Assembly (NCBI GenBank): GCA_036346205.1
Contig: JARFJB010000749.1
Location: 1,516,001 to 1,580,000 of the forward strand
Source: Vesta saturnalis
Lineage: Eukaryota; Arthropoda; Insecta; Coleoptera; Lampyridae
Direction: 5' to 3'
DNA length: 64,000 nt
Part shown: in pieces, positions 23,328 to 35,040 of the stretch
Position numbering within the stretch: position 1 is the first letter of the stretch
Layout of the letters: the number at the start of each line of letters is the position of its first letter
Translations under genes and position numbers: made by a program
The notes under the pieces: generated by a model
The model's database searches: none
The model's input: only the letters and a program-made list of their open reading frames with translations
Told to the model about the DNA's origin: nothing

Positions 23328-24204
23328 TTATACATATTGTTCAAAATGTCCTCCTTCCTTTTGAATGCAAGCTTGTATTCTTCTTAGCAAATGAAACCTA
23401 TCACGCTGAAAAAATTGTGTCATAGCCCTAATCTCATCGCATGCCATCTGTATGCGATTCCAAAGTTGCTCTCGATTATCAATTTGATCAGAATAGACAC
23501 GAGTTTTCAGATACCCCCACACAAAAAAAATCCAATGGGTTTAAATCTGCCGATCGTGCTGGCTACGGTACTTCACTTCCTCGTCCAATCCAGCGTCCAG
23601 GGAACCATGCATTTAAAAATTCTCCGACGTTTCGTGTAGAATGTGGTGGTGCACCATCATGCATGAAATACATGTTCATTCTAAGATCTAAGGGTACGTC
23701 GTCAAACAATTCTGGCAAATCTTCTCTCAAAAAATTTAAATAGAATTCACCAGTAAGTCTTTGAGGAAAACGGATAGGTCCGATTAGGTCAGCTGTAACT
23801 ACATTTGGATGCTGATTTTAATCTACCCATTTGTGGCAATTATGCAAGTTTATTATTCCATTTCGGGAAAAAATACACTCATCAGTGGTCAATAAGTCTG
23901 TAAGAAATTGTAAATCTACAGCATTTTTATTTAAAAACCATTCGCAAAAATTCATTCGACGAGGATGGTCAGCAGGCAATAATGCATCCACTTTTTTTAG
24001 GTGAAAGGGATGTAAATTTTGTTCTCGTAAAACTTTCCAAGGCTTGCTATGCGACACACCAAATAAATTCTTAACCTAACTCACGCGTACTTATTGATGA
24101 ATTTTCATAAACTCTATCTAAAATTTGTTCCTCAATTTCAACTGGTACACAAGCATTTCGTCCGGAATTTTTCTTTCGTTTTAAACTTGCATACCCTAAC
24201 AAAC
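23328..24204 (-). pseudogene. Element B transposase, catalytic part
   Basis: Reading down from 24204: KRKKNSGRNACV, a helix-turn-helix relic, LREQNLHPFHLKKV, the first catalytic box LTTDECIFSRNG, NLHNCHKW, IGPIRFPQRLTGEFY, MYFMHDGAPPHSTRNV with the second aspartate, then GRGSEVP, a TAG where tryptophan is usual, PARSADLNPLDFF with the third aspartate, and after a frame change WGYLKTRVYSD, ending EGGHFEQYV and a stop at 23328. Thirty-six residues separate the last two aspartates (counting the stop as one). The element is dead through stops, frameshifts and the LINE insertion. Confidence 0.85.
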
Positions 24205-26484
24205 TGTATCTAATTCCACTGTTGTTCGCAAAACCGATAGAACCTTATGGTGTTTTAAGTCAGCTCGATGAAGTGATTTACGGGATTTCTTTGCAACCTT
24301 TCCATGGCGTGAATATTGTTTTAAGTCGTCCTCGTCTTTGGATATCACTCTTTCAGTATCTGAAGTCATCCTCATGAGAATGGAGTTATACATTCCCAAA
24401 AAACAGTACCGTATAAGTCATTCACGTTGTCAACCCTAGTTCAATAAGGCTTGTGCTGATGCAATATCTTTAAAAAATAAATATTACATTAAATGGAAAT
24501 CTAATAAATCGGTCGACTGTCATGTAGAATTCGTTGGTGCTAGAAATATCTGCAAAAGTGACATCACTAAAACTAAAAAGTTGTTCGAACAACGAAAATG
24601 CAATGAACTAGCTACATCTCCTTTAGGCAGTCGTAAATTTTGGTCTTTAGCTAAAGCCATTAGTGAAAACTTTGGAACATTTTCATTTCCTCCCCTGACA
24701 GCTATTGATAGATCGGTAGTTGCTGATTCTGTAGACAAAGCCAATGTTTTTGAGGATTTGTTTGCATCAAACTCGTGTCTCAATGATTCTGGAAAAGATG
24801 TGCCCCTAGTCAACTCTTCTTCATACGCTATGAAACCAATTCATTTTCGGTACAAGCTCTTGGAATCGATCATCAGTAGGCTTGATCTCAATAAGGCGAC
24901 TGGCCCAGACGGTATCCCAGCTATTGTCTTAAAGAAATGTTCCCCCGAACTAGTACCAGTCCATCTAAGCTCTATACGATCTCTACGTCTTCTGGGGAAT
25001 TCCCTCCATCATGGAAGTTAGCAAATGTTTAACCTATTCCCAAAAAAGGCGATAAGACCGATCCCTCAAACTAACGACCAACTGCCATCACTTCCATTTT
25101 GTTTAAAATCATGGAAAAAGCCATCAATCAGCAACTGCTCACGTTCCTTGAAACTAACAAACTCCTTAGTGACCATGAATATGGGTTTAGGCAAAGTCGT
25201 TAAACAGGTGATCTTCTTTCATATGCGACCCAAGTTTAGAACAATACAGTAGAGTAGCCCGGTGAAACAGTTGTAGTCGCTTTAGATATCTCAAAGGCAT
25301 TTGACCAAGTTTGGCATAAGTGTTTACTTGCCAAACTCACCTCGTTTGGGTTAAATGATACGCTCATCAACTGGGTTTCTAGTTTCCTTGATAAAAGACG
25401 AATACGTGTCGTAGTTGATGGCTTTTTTTCAAAAGAAGTTAGCATTAACGCGGGCGTACCACAGGGATCCGTTATAGTGCCTACATTTTTTCTGCTGTAC
25501 ATAAATGACCTTATTTCTTTAACAACTAACCCCATCCATTGCTTTGCTGACGATAGCACTCTTCACTGTAGTTCATCTCAGTCTGCTCATGGTGATAATC
25601 CACCTTCTATGTCAAATCAAGAAATTAAAGCTGAAATGGCAAATTCAATCAACAAAGACATTCAACGTATTCTCGAATGGGGAAGCAATAATCTAGTTAA
25701 ATTTAATGCTAACAAAACTCAGTTTTGCCTTGTGTCTGCCAAAAAAAATCGATCATTTCCTATTGTTAAGTATGAATGGCTCATTTCTTAAGTTTTCAGA
25801 CTCTATTACTCTGTTGGGTATGACTGTATCTTCAAATCTCTTATGGGTTGACCATCTTCTCTCTGCTACCAAAACAGCTGCTCGTAAAATAGGCTTTTCG
25901 TACAGATCTAAGCAGAACTTTACCTCTCGACAACTCCTTCTGCTGTATAAGGCCCAAATTCGGCCTCATCTGGAATATAATTCTCACCTCTGGGTTAGTG
26001 CTCCCCAATACGCTCTCGATATCGTTGATCGTATTCAAAAGAGAGTGATTAGGCTTATAAACGACCCGTCCTTAACTTCTCACATACAGTCCCTTGAGCA
26101 TAGAAGGATGGTTTCAGTTCTTTCTTTGTATTATCGTTATTACAACGACTATTGTGCTGCTGAATTATATTCTTTGATACCATCCCGGGCTATCTTTGCA
26201 AGAAACACTCGGTTCGCTCATTCACATCATCACTATGCAGTACAAATCTCCACTTGTCGTACCAAACGGGCGCAATCCACATTTTTCTACACGGCTTCTA
26301 AACTCTGGATTGATCTCCCTAGTTCCTGTTTTCCTCTCACTTATGATATGAGAAAATTTAAGGTAGCTGTTCATAGGCATCTATTGGCAATTCATTATCC
26401 CTCTATCCATCCTCCTAAGTGTTCCTGAGTGCTTTAGCACGATAGGCCAAATTTAGTCTGTTCAGGTCCACAATCATAAAAAAA
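24205..26484 (+). mobile_element. LINE copy C, inserted in the element B transposase
   Basis: Plus-strand, 5'-truncated jockey/CR1-like LINE. It starts near 24205 within the end of the endonuclease region, by similarity to the minus-strand copy at 60440. It ends with the same 3' tail as the copy at 49808: CTGAGTGCTTTAGCAC, GTTCAGGTCCACAATCAT and a run of seven A. Transposase N-terminal sequence resumes directly at 26485. No target duplication could be seen. The insertion separates the DNA-binding and catalytic parts of transposase B. Confidence 0.9.
24470..26427 (+). pseudogene. LINE copy C reverse transcriptase, frameshifted
   Basis: Pieces in order: pre-RT linker (FWSLAKAISENFGTFSFP at about 24635), LDLNKATGPDGIPAIVLKK (about 24885), a frameshift at 25021 (then LFPKKAIRP), DHEYGF, another frame break near 25250, VVALDISKAFDQVWHK with motif A, GVPQGSVIVPTFFLLYINDL, the catalytic box HCFADDSTLHC (about 25538-25570), LEWGSNNLVKFNANKTQ, a frameshift near 25770, then LLGMTVSSNLLWVDHL and YKAQIRPHLEYNSHLW in the thumb region. 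The C-terminus runs to 26427. The catalytic FADD is intact but at least three frame breaks inactivate it. Confidence 0.88.
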
Positions 26485-26634
26485 GTTACGATGAACGGTT
26501 CTAAACGTAGTATGATATGGATGTCTCCTATTTGGAAATCTTTGTTCATAAAGTCGAGCAGCTGCACGAGCATTGCAATTAGTATTACCGTAACATAAAT
26601 GCATATCGACCAGTTCCCGTTTGGAATAATTCAT
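26485..26634 (-). pseudogene. Element B transposase, N-terminal helix-turn-helix
   Basis: Begins MNYSKRELVDMHLCYGNT at 26634 and continues ARAAARLYEQRFPNRRHP and RTVHRN, the usual start of insect mariner-type transposases of this group. This domain reads the terminal repeat. The reading frame is cut at 26485 by the poly(A) tail of LINE C. An in-frame ATG upstream at 26661 is possible, but the conserved start is the one given. Confidence 0.85.
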
Positions 26635-26761
26635 TTTTTCACAGTAATTAGACACAAACAATTAATTACAAAACACGCGTAAATGCAACTATTTTAGCAA
26701 ACATAAGATAAGTAACTGTCAAATGCAAAGCATTCTCTGATTTATTTAATTTGGTTATTAC

Positions 26762-26989
26762 TGAATAATGTACTCATTTATGTTAATGCAAAATATTTCA
26801 AAAACGGGTGCCGAATCGAAAAAATACTAAGTATGATTTTATTTGCAGAATTAAATGTTGAATTTAACAAAAACATATTTCTTCAAAAAAAAACAGGGAC
26901 GTGCGGTTTTTTTTAATTTAAAGTGATTAACTTAACATATTCTACTTCTCTGAATGGAACCAGTTGACTCAAACTCACCTGATTAATTG
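26762..26989. repeat. Right terminal inverted repeat of element B
   Basis: Reverse complement of 23005-23221: the inner part GTGCCGAATCGAAAAAATAC and the outer part CTCAAACTCACCTGATTAAT both have counterparts on the left. Confidence 0.9.
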
Positions 26990-26991
26990 TA

Positions 26992-27191
26992 CTTAATTAG
27001 ACATTTAGGTGTACCAAATCTCAGTGTAATATCTTTTGTAATTTTTGAGGAATCTTAAAAAAATTATTTTTTAATCAACCTGTATCTCGGTTAGGAAGCA
27101 TTTTCGGAAAAGCGTTTATGATAATTTTTGTCTTATTTTGAATTATTGAATATCCAATTTTCGTTTGTCGGTGATTTTACAATACACCCTG
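26992..27191. repeat. Right terminal inverted repeat of element A
   Basis: Pairs with 19154-19354. Element B is inserted exactly at its inner edge. Confidence 0.9.
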
Positions 27192-29035
27192 TATATTGCG
27201 TTGTTATAATAATTGATTACTGTCAATTATTAGTTATCATTAATCAATCATCTACGTTCTCTTCAATAGTTACGTCATTAATTTTACTTAGTAATATGTT
27301 ACAGTAAGATCATGCAATCTATTGCTTGTTTTGACCTCATTAGTCGCAATTACATAAACTTTACTATATTTTCCAAACGTTGTCTTACAAAATGGAACAT
27401 TTCCCGATCTCAAATGTGGAAAGTTGCATCTTTAACTTTTTATTTTAATCTAAATCGTCTTCTAGAAAGCTCAAACTCGTTTATTACACAAAATCTAATT
27501 CAACAAAAGATGCTTTTGACCTAAGTTTGTTTTTGCTAATGGACTATTTTATACAAGTTTTGAATACGAAATGTTATTTTATGTATTTTCCTATTTTTAT
27601 ACAAAACTGTGTCAATCAATAATTCTTAAATATTATGTGCATGTTTATTTGTTTTATCGACCATTTTCCCCATTTGTTTAATAAATCAAAAGTTACAATA
27701 ATCTCTTTAGATTTTTTTACCAGAAATCTGTATGTCGAGCATTAAAAAACTCACAATACGGCTCTTTGATGTATTGCTGCTCTTTACGAACCAATGAGTA
27801 TCAATATAGAATTCTTTTAATGCATCTTTTTTCCATTCCTTTATTATTATCGACAACAGTTTCCACACAGTAAAAGCTTTGGAGATTTTTATTCCTCTGA
27901 TCTACATCTTCAATTTAAATAAAACCATATTTTCCACCATATTTATTAAGCCCTTGGAAAACTTTGAATATAAAGTTTTTTCCGCTAACTTTCATTCTTA
28001 TATTTTTATTTCATTTTACTGTTTTGATATTATTTTTATTCGACGGGAAACACAAAATAAGACGTCTGTTTTTTTAGCGTCTACTTAAAATACACTGTAA
28101 TTTAAAGTACAGAAATTGATTTTCAGTTCAGTTATTGAATCAAACTTTCGTAGTTTTATTTTCTTCTCCTTTAGCTAAAATGTGTTCGTAACCTCACTTT
28201 TTTTGAACAATTTTCAAATTATCACGTGTTACGCTACTTTCGATTGCATTAAAATAGAATGATGTTCTTGGAGAAAAAATAATATATTTATCGTGGTGGA
28301 AATTGTACTTCAACTATTCGAGGTTATAATTAATACTCAAAAGATTAGAAATTTATTGACGTTTATTATAGTCTAGTTGTTGCGTTACCCTTACCTGCTA
28401 TTACCTTAAAATCAATGGAACAAAAGGAAGTTAAACAGAATAAATCGTAAATATTACTTGTGATTTATGAAAGTGAGGTTTATGTTCAGGAACCTTAAAT
28501 GTATTTTGCAATTTATTTGTTCATCTAGTGCACCGAATTTGGAAATTCATAAATTCTTAGGGACGTTTTCTACCCCCGGGTTTGCCTGGCAGTGGGGGGA
28601 CCACTTGAACGAATTGGCGGGATTTCCGGATTAAATTAATAATTCGCAGTTTTTGTGATTATCGCGTTTGTTAAATTCATTCTCGCGTTACGTGTTCCCG
28701 TTAACTTAATTCGATGTTTTAATAAAAATATCTTCTGGTTTGTGGGTTTTATTGTGAATCATTTTATACCACGCCTTTATTTGAAAAATAAAAGCACTTA
28801 TCACATTGGGCCGTTTAAAATCGCCTCTGATAATATAGTGAATAAGTTGCTTTCTGTGCTCCTTTGCTAACTTTATTCACTTTTATGCTTGTTATCAAAC
28901 GTTGTATGTTTGATGCTTTACCGTTATACTTTTCAAGTGGTTCTGAAGCGGGGTAAGTTACCAATTACATATACATTATAATAATTAGTATACATAGACA
29001 TCATCTTTGCGTTATAAAGCTTATATGTATATAAA
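27192..29035. other. No gene recognised
   Basis: AT-rich. The first 110 bases (27192-27303, ending TATGTTACA) could be the rest of an LTR belonging to the gypsy element interrupted by A, but no second LTR exists to test this. Short open frames (27312-27524, 27879-28088, 28655-28870) have AT-driven composition and no family signature. Confidence 0.4.
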
Positions 29036-29540
29036 TTGTAGGTAGTGGACCGCAAAAATTTTACTATTGTAATAAACATTTGTCAAATCATCATTGTTAC
29101 TGCGATAGAAAAGATAATTAGGGGATTTTTAATATCTTGATAATACATCGTAATTTGCTAATGTTTTCAAAATATTTTTATTTATGTATTTTATGTAAGA
29201 AATGTGAGAATGGATGTAACTAATATTTGGTTAGGGTTGAAAAACACATGTTGAGGTGTGAGTAGCAGGTGTACGCTTAAAACTGCTTTACTGAAGGGGC
29301 GTAACGAATCATTGGAATTTCTTATGCGCCGATTCTTAATGTAAAAATGTCACTAGTTTAGTAAGTAATTGTGTCGGTACAGATCGCGACCAAAAGATAT
29401 CTTTATTTGTTACTTGGAAACTCGAGAGCTAAAGGTAGGGTTGTTTCGGACGAATGCATATGTTTAAAATTAAGATGTCGCGCAATAATTAATAGGAAAC
29501 TGTTCCAACGTAAATTAACGTTTCTACTTTTAAAAAGTGG
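29036..29540. repeat. Dispersed repeat R, copy 1, first half
   Basis: Matches the reverse complement of about 57440-57900. Shared phrases include AATTTGCTAATGTTTTCAAA, CGTAACGAATCATTGGAATT, AAAAGATATCTTT and GAAACTGTTCCAACGTAAAT. No coding function is seen; an LTR or non-autonomous element is possible. Confidence 0.8.
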
Positions 29541-29871
29541 AGGTTGATTGCGGGAGTACAAATAGTTAGGGTCAATCGAGCCAGATAGATTTGGGGTTAA
29601 TTAAATACCTCCATTGTAAACCATTTGTCTTTAAAATATTTTGGGCGTATACATTTTCTTTTGAATTAGCCAACACTAGTTTGTCTTTTCTTTCGTGTGT
29701 TAGTTTTAATGTGTTTTTCAAATATTAATCTATAAATAACAGTCACTCTTTTTGAAGTTAAACCCCGTACGTTAACAATTTGAAGGCAGACAGCAAATGG
29801 CTTAAGCCATATATAACTTATTAAAAATCGAGCATTGCTTTGCAAAGGTATCTTATTCGCACGCGGGCTTC
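29541..29871. other. Unique stretch between repeat R and piggyBac
   Basis: Not present between the corresponding parts of the inverted copy at 57 kb. Either inserted here or deleted there. No gene. Confidence 0.5.
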
Positions 29872-29875
29872 TTAA

Positions 29876-32154
29876 CCCTAGGATACCAGAACATATTCGA
29901 TATACGCCCACAACATGGGCCTGGGACGCCCGTTCCTTTTGTAGATGTAAATATAAGCAATATTCGAATTATATTGCAGTAAATTGTACATAATAGTTAT
30001 AATAAAGTTATTTATTGAACTATATGTTTACAAAAATATAAAATAAACGAAAAATATCTTAAATGTACGAAAAAATTAGTTTTGTTGGTAACAGTTGGTG
30101 CATACCCTAACACTGTGTTCATTACAAATGTTGTTTTTGCATGTGTCACAAATTAATTTGCTTTTACGGTCAATACTGGTTGGTCATAATGAACATCTTT
30201 TTCATCTTGAACTCAGTTACGTGTTGAACTCGCGACGGTCCAGGAATATCAATAAAATGCTTCATTGCTTCTATAACACTTTTTCGTAGTTTGGGATTTC
30301 TAGATGTGAGTCATCCCTTGGTTGTAGTTGGGATGTTCTTTGGAAAAAACTATATGTGTTGAGAGCTGATACATTGACGATGTTGAAAAAAAATGCTAAT
30401 GGCCAACGTTTAGTTTGTATCTTGCAAGTATATGTTGTTACCATCTGATCCATGACATTTACTCCACCTTTCGTTTGATTATAATATAAAATTATCTCTG
30501 GTTTCTTCTTGCAACTGTCGCTGACAGAGGTATCGTGATGCATGCTACTTAGTAAAAGTACGCATTTATTTTTCTTAGGCACGTAACTTACCATAGTAAT
30601 ATTGTTTCTAAAACAAACTTTCGAAGAACATACTGGACGTTCTCTAGACGATTTTAGTTTTTTTGGAATGTCTCGTTTGTTTTGCCTTAGTGTACCAACA
30701 ACTGTAATATCCTTATCCAGCAGATATATAACTAGTGGAACGCTTGTAAAGAAATTATGTATCGTAAGGTTTAGCCCGGAATTATGAACACTACTAACTA
30801 ATGTTTGAACAACTTCAAGTCCTAAATTCTTATGCGGTGGTTCATCAGGTTGTCGTCCCGCATAAATCATGCCATCGATAGCATATCCAGAGCTGGATTC
30901 ACACAACCAAAATACCTTGAAGCCGTATTTGGCAGGTTTTCTGGGCATATATTGTATAAATTTGCATCGACCTCGATAACCAACAAGCAGCTCATCTATT
31001 GTCACGTTTTGATCAGGAATAATCCACGCCTGACACTGTTCAATGAAAAGATGCCAGGTATAAGATATCATCGCTAATTTGTCAGTTTCTAGATGTATCT
31101 TTCGAGTTCTCTTATCATCAAACCTTATATATCTCATTTCTTCGAATCTAGAAACTGCCATAGTTGCTCAATATACGGGATTGGCAAATTGTTAGGAAAA
31201 TAGTTCTCGCACAGCTACGTCCCAACTTCGTTCTACTCTTGCTTGAATAAGTAAGCCGAGAAAAACACGAAGTTCTTGTAAATCAACATTTCTCCAATCC
31301 TTTTGATTTGTTACGACACACTCGTTTCCCTTCTAAATTCGTAGAATTTACTATTTCTTGTAAAATTTGATCAGTCATAAACAGCTGAAACGCTTCTTTT
31401 GCTTTCTTACCAATCCAGGAGCTCGGCGGATAATATTGTGTTTCTGTATTTGGCTTGCTGTTGGCTGATCTATATTCCATTCTAAACCACTCGGAGCAAT
31501 ATAACAATTAAATGATTGAGAAACTGCCGAATTGTCAGCCGTGGATGTGCTAAGAGGATCGTTCAACTCATCGCCATCAGAATCATCACTAGCGCTTGAA
31601 TAATTATCAGCATCTTCTCTAAAATCTTCGTCAAGGTTTATATTATCTTCTGATTCAACTTCGCTTTCACCGGATGGCTCCTCATTTGATTCATTGGCCC
31701 ATGCTAAAGCAGTTTCTTCAAATTTATCATCACCAACTCTAACACTATGTTTTTGTCTACGCGACGCCATTCTAGTTGTAACATAAACGCTTATCTGAGA
31801 GCAACTTAATGCATCTGTTGGGAATTGCGCTTATATATCATTCTAATTATGCAAGCCGCAACCTGCAAATACAGGTTTATACAATGCCACTAACACGTAT
31901 AACACGGCAAACAAAAGCACATACCTGTTTAAAAACAGAATAAACCTCAGGGGCCCGGGTTGTGCAAAGGCAGTGAAAAAAATTGTTTTTGAAGTATCTG
32001 TTTCACATTTAAGTCTGTTGGTATAAAAATGTATTAATATATAAACCTAGGGGAGCATTCCTAAAACTACAATTCCCTGAGTAAATGAATTTCAGAGTTA
32101 TAAGACAACAACGACATCAATGGGCCTGTTAGGCCCATGTTGTGCATCCTAGGG
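29876..32154 (-). mobile_element. piggyBac-like element with complete ends
   Basis: Flanked by TTAA on both sides (29872-29875 and 32155-32158), the piggyBac target duplication. The left end is CCCTAGGATACCAGAAC and the right end GTTGTGCATCCTAGGG: 9-11-bp terminal inverted repeats. A subterminal inverted motif, CACAACATGGGCCT, lies about 34 bp in on the left and about 12 bp in on the right. Length 2279 bp. The single transposase gene is on the minus strand. The element interrupts dispersed repeat R, which resumes after 32158. Confidence 0.95.
30076..31770 (-). pseudogene. piggyBac-like transposase, inactivated
   Basis: About 565 codons, close to the usual piggyBac size (about 590). It starts MASRRQKHSVRVGDD at 31770, with an acidic N-terminal region rich in E, D and S, then frame breaks around 31160-31500. 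The DDE_Tnp_1_7 core follows. The first catalytic aspartate is in VTIDELLVGYRGRC. The second site reads LTIHNFFTSVPL with histidine in place of aspartate. The third reads KGGVNVMDQM with asparagine in place of aspartate. After a frame break at 30271 the C-terminal cysteine-rich domain is visible (KLICDTCKNNICNEHS, VCTNCYQQN, stop at 30076). Two of three catalytic residues are lost. Confidence 0.93.
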
Positions 32155-32158
32155 TTAA

Positions 32159-32330
32159 GTTGAAAGCTGTCAAAATGAAAGACGGTACAGGGCTCCTCAC
32201 TCTGGTATTGTAGTGAATTAGCATTGTTGGTTGTTGTTTATATTTATATTTGTGTAGAGGTGAGGCATGCGCGAACAGGTACAAGATACCGCTCTGGTTA
32301 TCAATGATAATGTGCAATTGCCGAGTGTGT
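32159..32330. repeat. Dispersed repeat R, copy 1, second half
   Basis: Matches the reverse complement of about 57290-57420, with GAATTAGCATTGTTGGTTGT and GACGGTACAGGGC as shared phrases. It was separated from the first half by the piggyBac insertion. Confidence 0.8.
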
Positions 32331-34955
32331 ACATACTCCCGGGCTCAGATCACGTTTAAACCGTGACAATTTTTTTAATAACGCAAGTTAAAGCACAAAC
32401 CCGTTAAAAGTGAAAGGCACGTTAATGTCATGAACGATGTGGTACTAAAAATTAATGATCTTTCACAACATTATACGATTATTAGAATTTGATAAGATAA
32501 ACATTATTAGTTTTTACAAGTTTAGTGAATTAAAATAAACATTGCGCGTGCGTGAATTTAGGCTCGCGTAATATTCCACTTTACACATTTGGAGTATAGC
32601 AACTAATTGACCTTGTCACTGTCAATTCTTTTCGACGCGCTCTAATCACGATTTTACTTTCATTATGTGTGAGAAAAGGTGTTGTTGGTGTATATTAAAG
32701 AGAGGTGAGTGGTGAGACTGTGTTTATTTCTGCTATAAAATGTATTAACAGCATGCATGTGGGCCGTTTTAATAGATAGAACTGTTTACGCCATTTTAAT
32801 TAATTTAATAACTTGTGTAATTTTAAATCAAACCACAATAACATGATTTATCTATTTAACATAAATAAAAACAAAACAATCTGTTTTAATTGTTGAAATT
32901 AATAATTTATTTGTTTTCTAAATGTAGTTTATAAAAATAATGATTCAGTATATTAAACATTTTTTATACTAACTTATTTTCATTTTTAAAATTATTAATA
33001 TGCTTTCATGGTGAAGCAGGCATATGAGGTGTTTCCTTCATGTTATTAAAACAAAACAACCCGTTAAAATAGCTTTTTTTATTCTGCTATATAATTCTAA
33101 ATCTGAGTGATAACTAACGATCAAACCCACAAACGTAATATATTTTAATTAAAACACCGAATTACGTAAATAAACTGGAAATCGCGAGAATTATTAACAC
33201 ATTAGTCAATACGTCATAGCGCGGCTTAATTTGAATAAACTGCGAATTATCTTAACTAAAACTGGAAATCGCGAAAATGAATTGATTAAAATACCAATCA
33301 AATCGTGATTCAATTTTTAATTCCACAACGAATTATTTCACTAAATCAGAAATCGCGAATTATTTTAATTAAACCGCAAATTAAACGAGAAATCCACTTA
33401 AGTAACCCAATTACTTATAAAACGTTCTTCGACTACCGCTGTTGGCTGGCAGGAAACTCCCCATTCAATAGTAGAAAGTGTCCCTCAACTCTACCCCTTC
33501 TACTATTAGTCAATTGTTTAAGGAAAATTGTATTTTATAGTGTAAAATATAAAGGGCGCTGGTCTTGTTAATAGTACTCGCACTCACTCACTACCACTGT
33601 TTGTGACGAAATATCACGCCCCCTTTCATTCCCTGGCCAGCCCACTTTGTCTTTTCTGATTAACCCATGGTCTGCCTCAAAGTGCGCGCTTTGATTGTAT
33701 GCCTAACGACAGACTACACATAATATTTCGAATTTTAAGTTTTCTTGCCATAACATATGGGAAGGGCCCCTTCGATGGTATCTAAAGGTAGGTACATTGT
33801 TTATTTATTGTGCAGGAATCTTCTTCCACTGATGTTTCCAAACTATATCGTTGTGTTAATAATGTTATACTATGTTTGCAATTTCCAGTTAATCTGTGAA
33901 CTACTTTTATGCTGATGGTTTGAAGTTCTTCGGTATATTATTTTTTAGTGTGTTGGTACTAGACTTAGGATCTTAGTGATAGCGAAATAGGTCAAGGGGG
34001 CGTAGCTGTTACAAGTGGGGCCCCAGGACGAAGCCCCAGTTGTGGGGAGCTCTAACATAGCACTATGAGATGGTATGGGGCCCTAGTTTCGTTATGCTGT
34101 TTAAAATTGTAAGTTGTCCCGTCCTCCAATGCTTTTAAAATATATCGCTAGACAAAACTGCTCAGCCCCTATTACAGGAAACTATCATTAGTTTTAACAA
34201 TACACCAGGCCCCTGCAATTTGGCTAAGACTCTGTACCAAGTTTCGGGGCCCTATCGAAGACTCGCAGTATTAGAATACTATTTCAAATTTTAAGTTTGC
34301 CGCCTTAACAAACGATGAGTTTCTGTGACAAGTTTCGGAGCCTTATGAGATAATATTAGGCCCCTGTATTGATATACTATTTCAAATTTTAAGTTTTCCT
34401 GCCATAACAAACAGGGATACTAACACCCGAGAAACAGTTTCGGCAGTCCTACCGGGTTTCTATGAGAAAGTATGAAGTTTCCTGCGTATCAACCCAGAGT
34501 CAAGAATGAGTTATCGTTTAAACCTGTTTTTTCTAAAGATGTTGAGAATTAAACCGAGATAAATGTCCACCATAATAAGTCGCGTTATTGTTGGAATACT
34601 TGACTCACTAACGCCTTTATTTGCTACGAGATGTAAAATATTTCCATCTATCTATAATTCCCATGCCGGATGATTGAAACTCACAAAGTCGTACTGACAC
34701 AAATATAAAAACTACAAAGTATGTGCAGGGCAGATCCGTAGTAAGGGGTAAGTGTTTGAACTTTTTTTTCTTTGTTTTCAAATTTGAAGGTTGATCCAAC
34801 TTTTATTTTGGTACTATATGTGATTTTAAGTTTAATTATAATCTAGTTGAAACATGATATGATTAAACTGTATGTATATATGTACATTTAGATATTCATA
34901 CAGTAAGTATACGATCTATTTCTTGACTCTGTCTATATTTCTACTTCTTCCTTCC
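32331..34955. other. No gene; two degenerate short-repeat zones
   Basis: Non-coding. From about 33120 to 33410 a motif like ACTGGAAATCGCGAAAATTA recurs every 85-95 bases in varied form. From about 33720 to 34480 a longer unit recurs. A (G)-rich stretch lies near 34010-34090. Open frames here are short and unremarkable. Confidence 0.5.
33720..34480. repeat. Degenerate tandem repeat with TTCAAATTTTAAGTTT core
   Basis: The core TATTTCRAATTTTAAGTTTTC followed by TGCCATAACANA occurs near 33725, 34095 (weak), 34275 and 34377. GGGGCCC or GGCCCCT motifs lie between copies. Old and diverged; no coding. Confidence 0.65.
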
Positions 34956-35040
34956 TTACATGTCGAGGCAGTAAACAAATAACTGTCCGGTAGTAGGACG
35001 ATACCGTTAGTAGGGAAGGCTACATCGTCCGGGGCACGAT

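Larger units (their letters stand above)
23005..26989 (-). mobile_element. Mariner-type element B, nested in A and split by a LINE
   Basis: Ends CAATTAATCAGGCGAG (23005) and CTCACCTGATTAATTG (26989) are inverted and flanked by TA (23003-23004, 26990-26991). The terminal repeats match over about 220 bp (23005-23221 and 26762-26989). The transposase is on the minus strand. A LINE of about 2.28 kb (24205-26484) sits in it, so the original element was about 1.7 kb. B lies at the inner edge of the right repeat of A. Confidence 0.93.
19154..27191 (-). mobile_element. Mariner-type element A (8.0 kb with nested insertions)
   Basis: Starts CAGGGTGTATTGTAAAATCA after TA (19152-19153) and ends with its inverse at 27191 before TA (27192-27193). 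The two ends match over about 200 bp (19154-19354 and 26992-27191). The transposase on the minus strand lies next to the left repeat. The original element would be much smaller: 3985 bp is element B with its LINE, and the 2.7 kb at 20281-23002 also looks foreign. A sits in the tail of the gypsy element. Confidence 0.9.

Noticed and set aside
27192..27303. 3' LTR of the gypsy element continuing after element A
   Set aside because: Plausible by position and TGTTACA-like ending, but without a second LTR it cannot be tested here; mentioned only as a possibility.
30271..31161. Domesticated piggyBac host gene
   Set aside because: Intact TTAA flanks and terminal repeats, lost catalytic residues and frame breaks fit a dead transposon better than a maintained gene.
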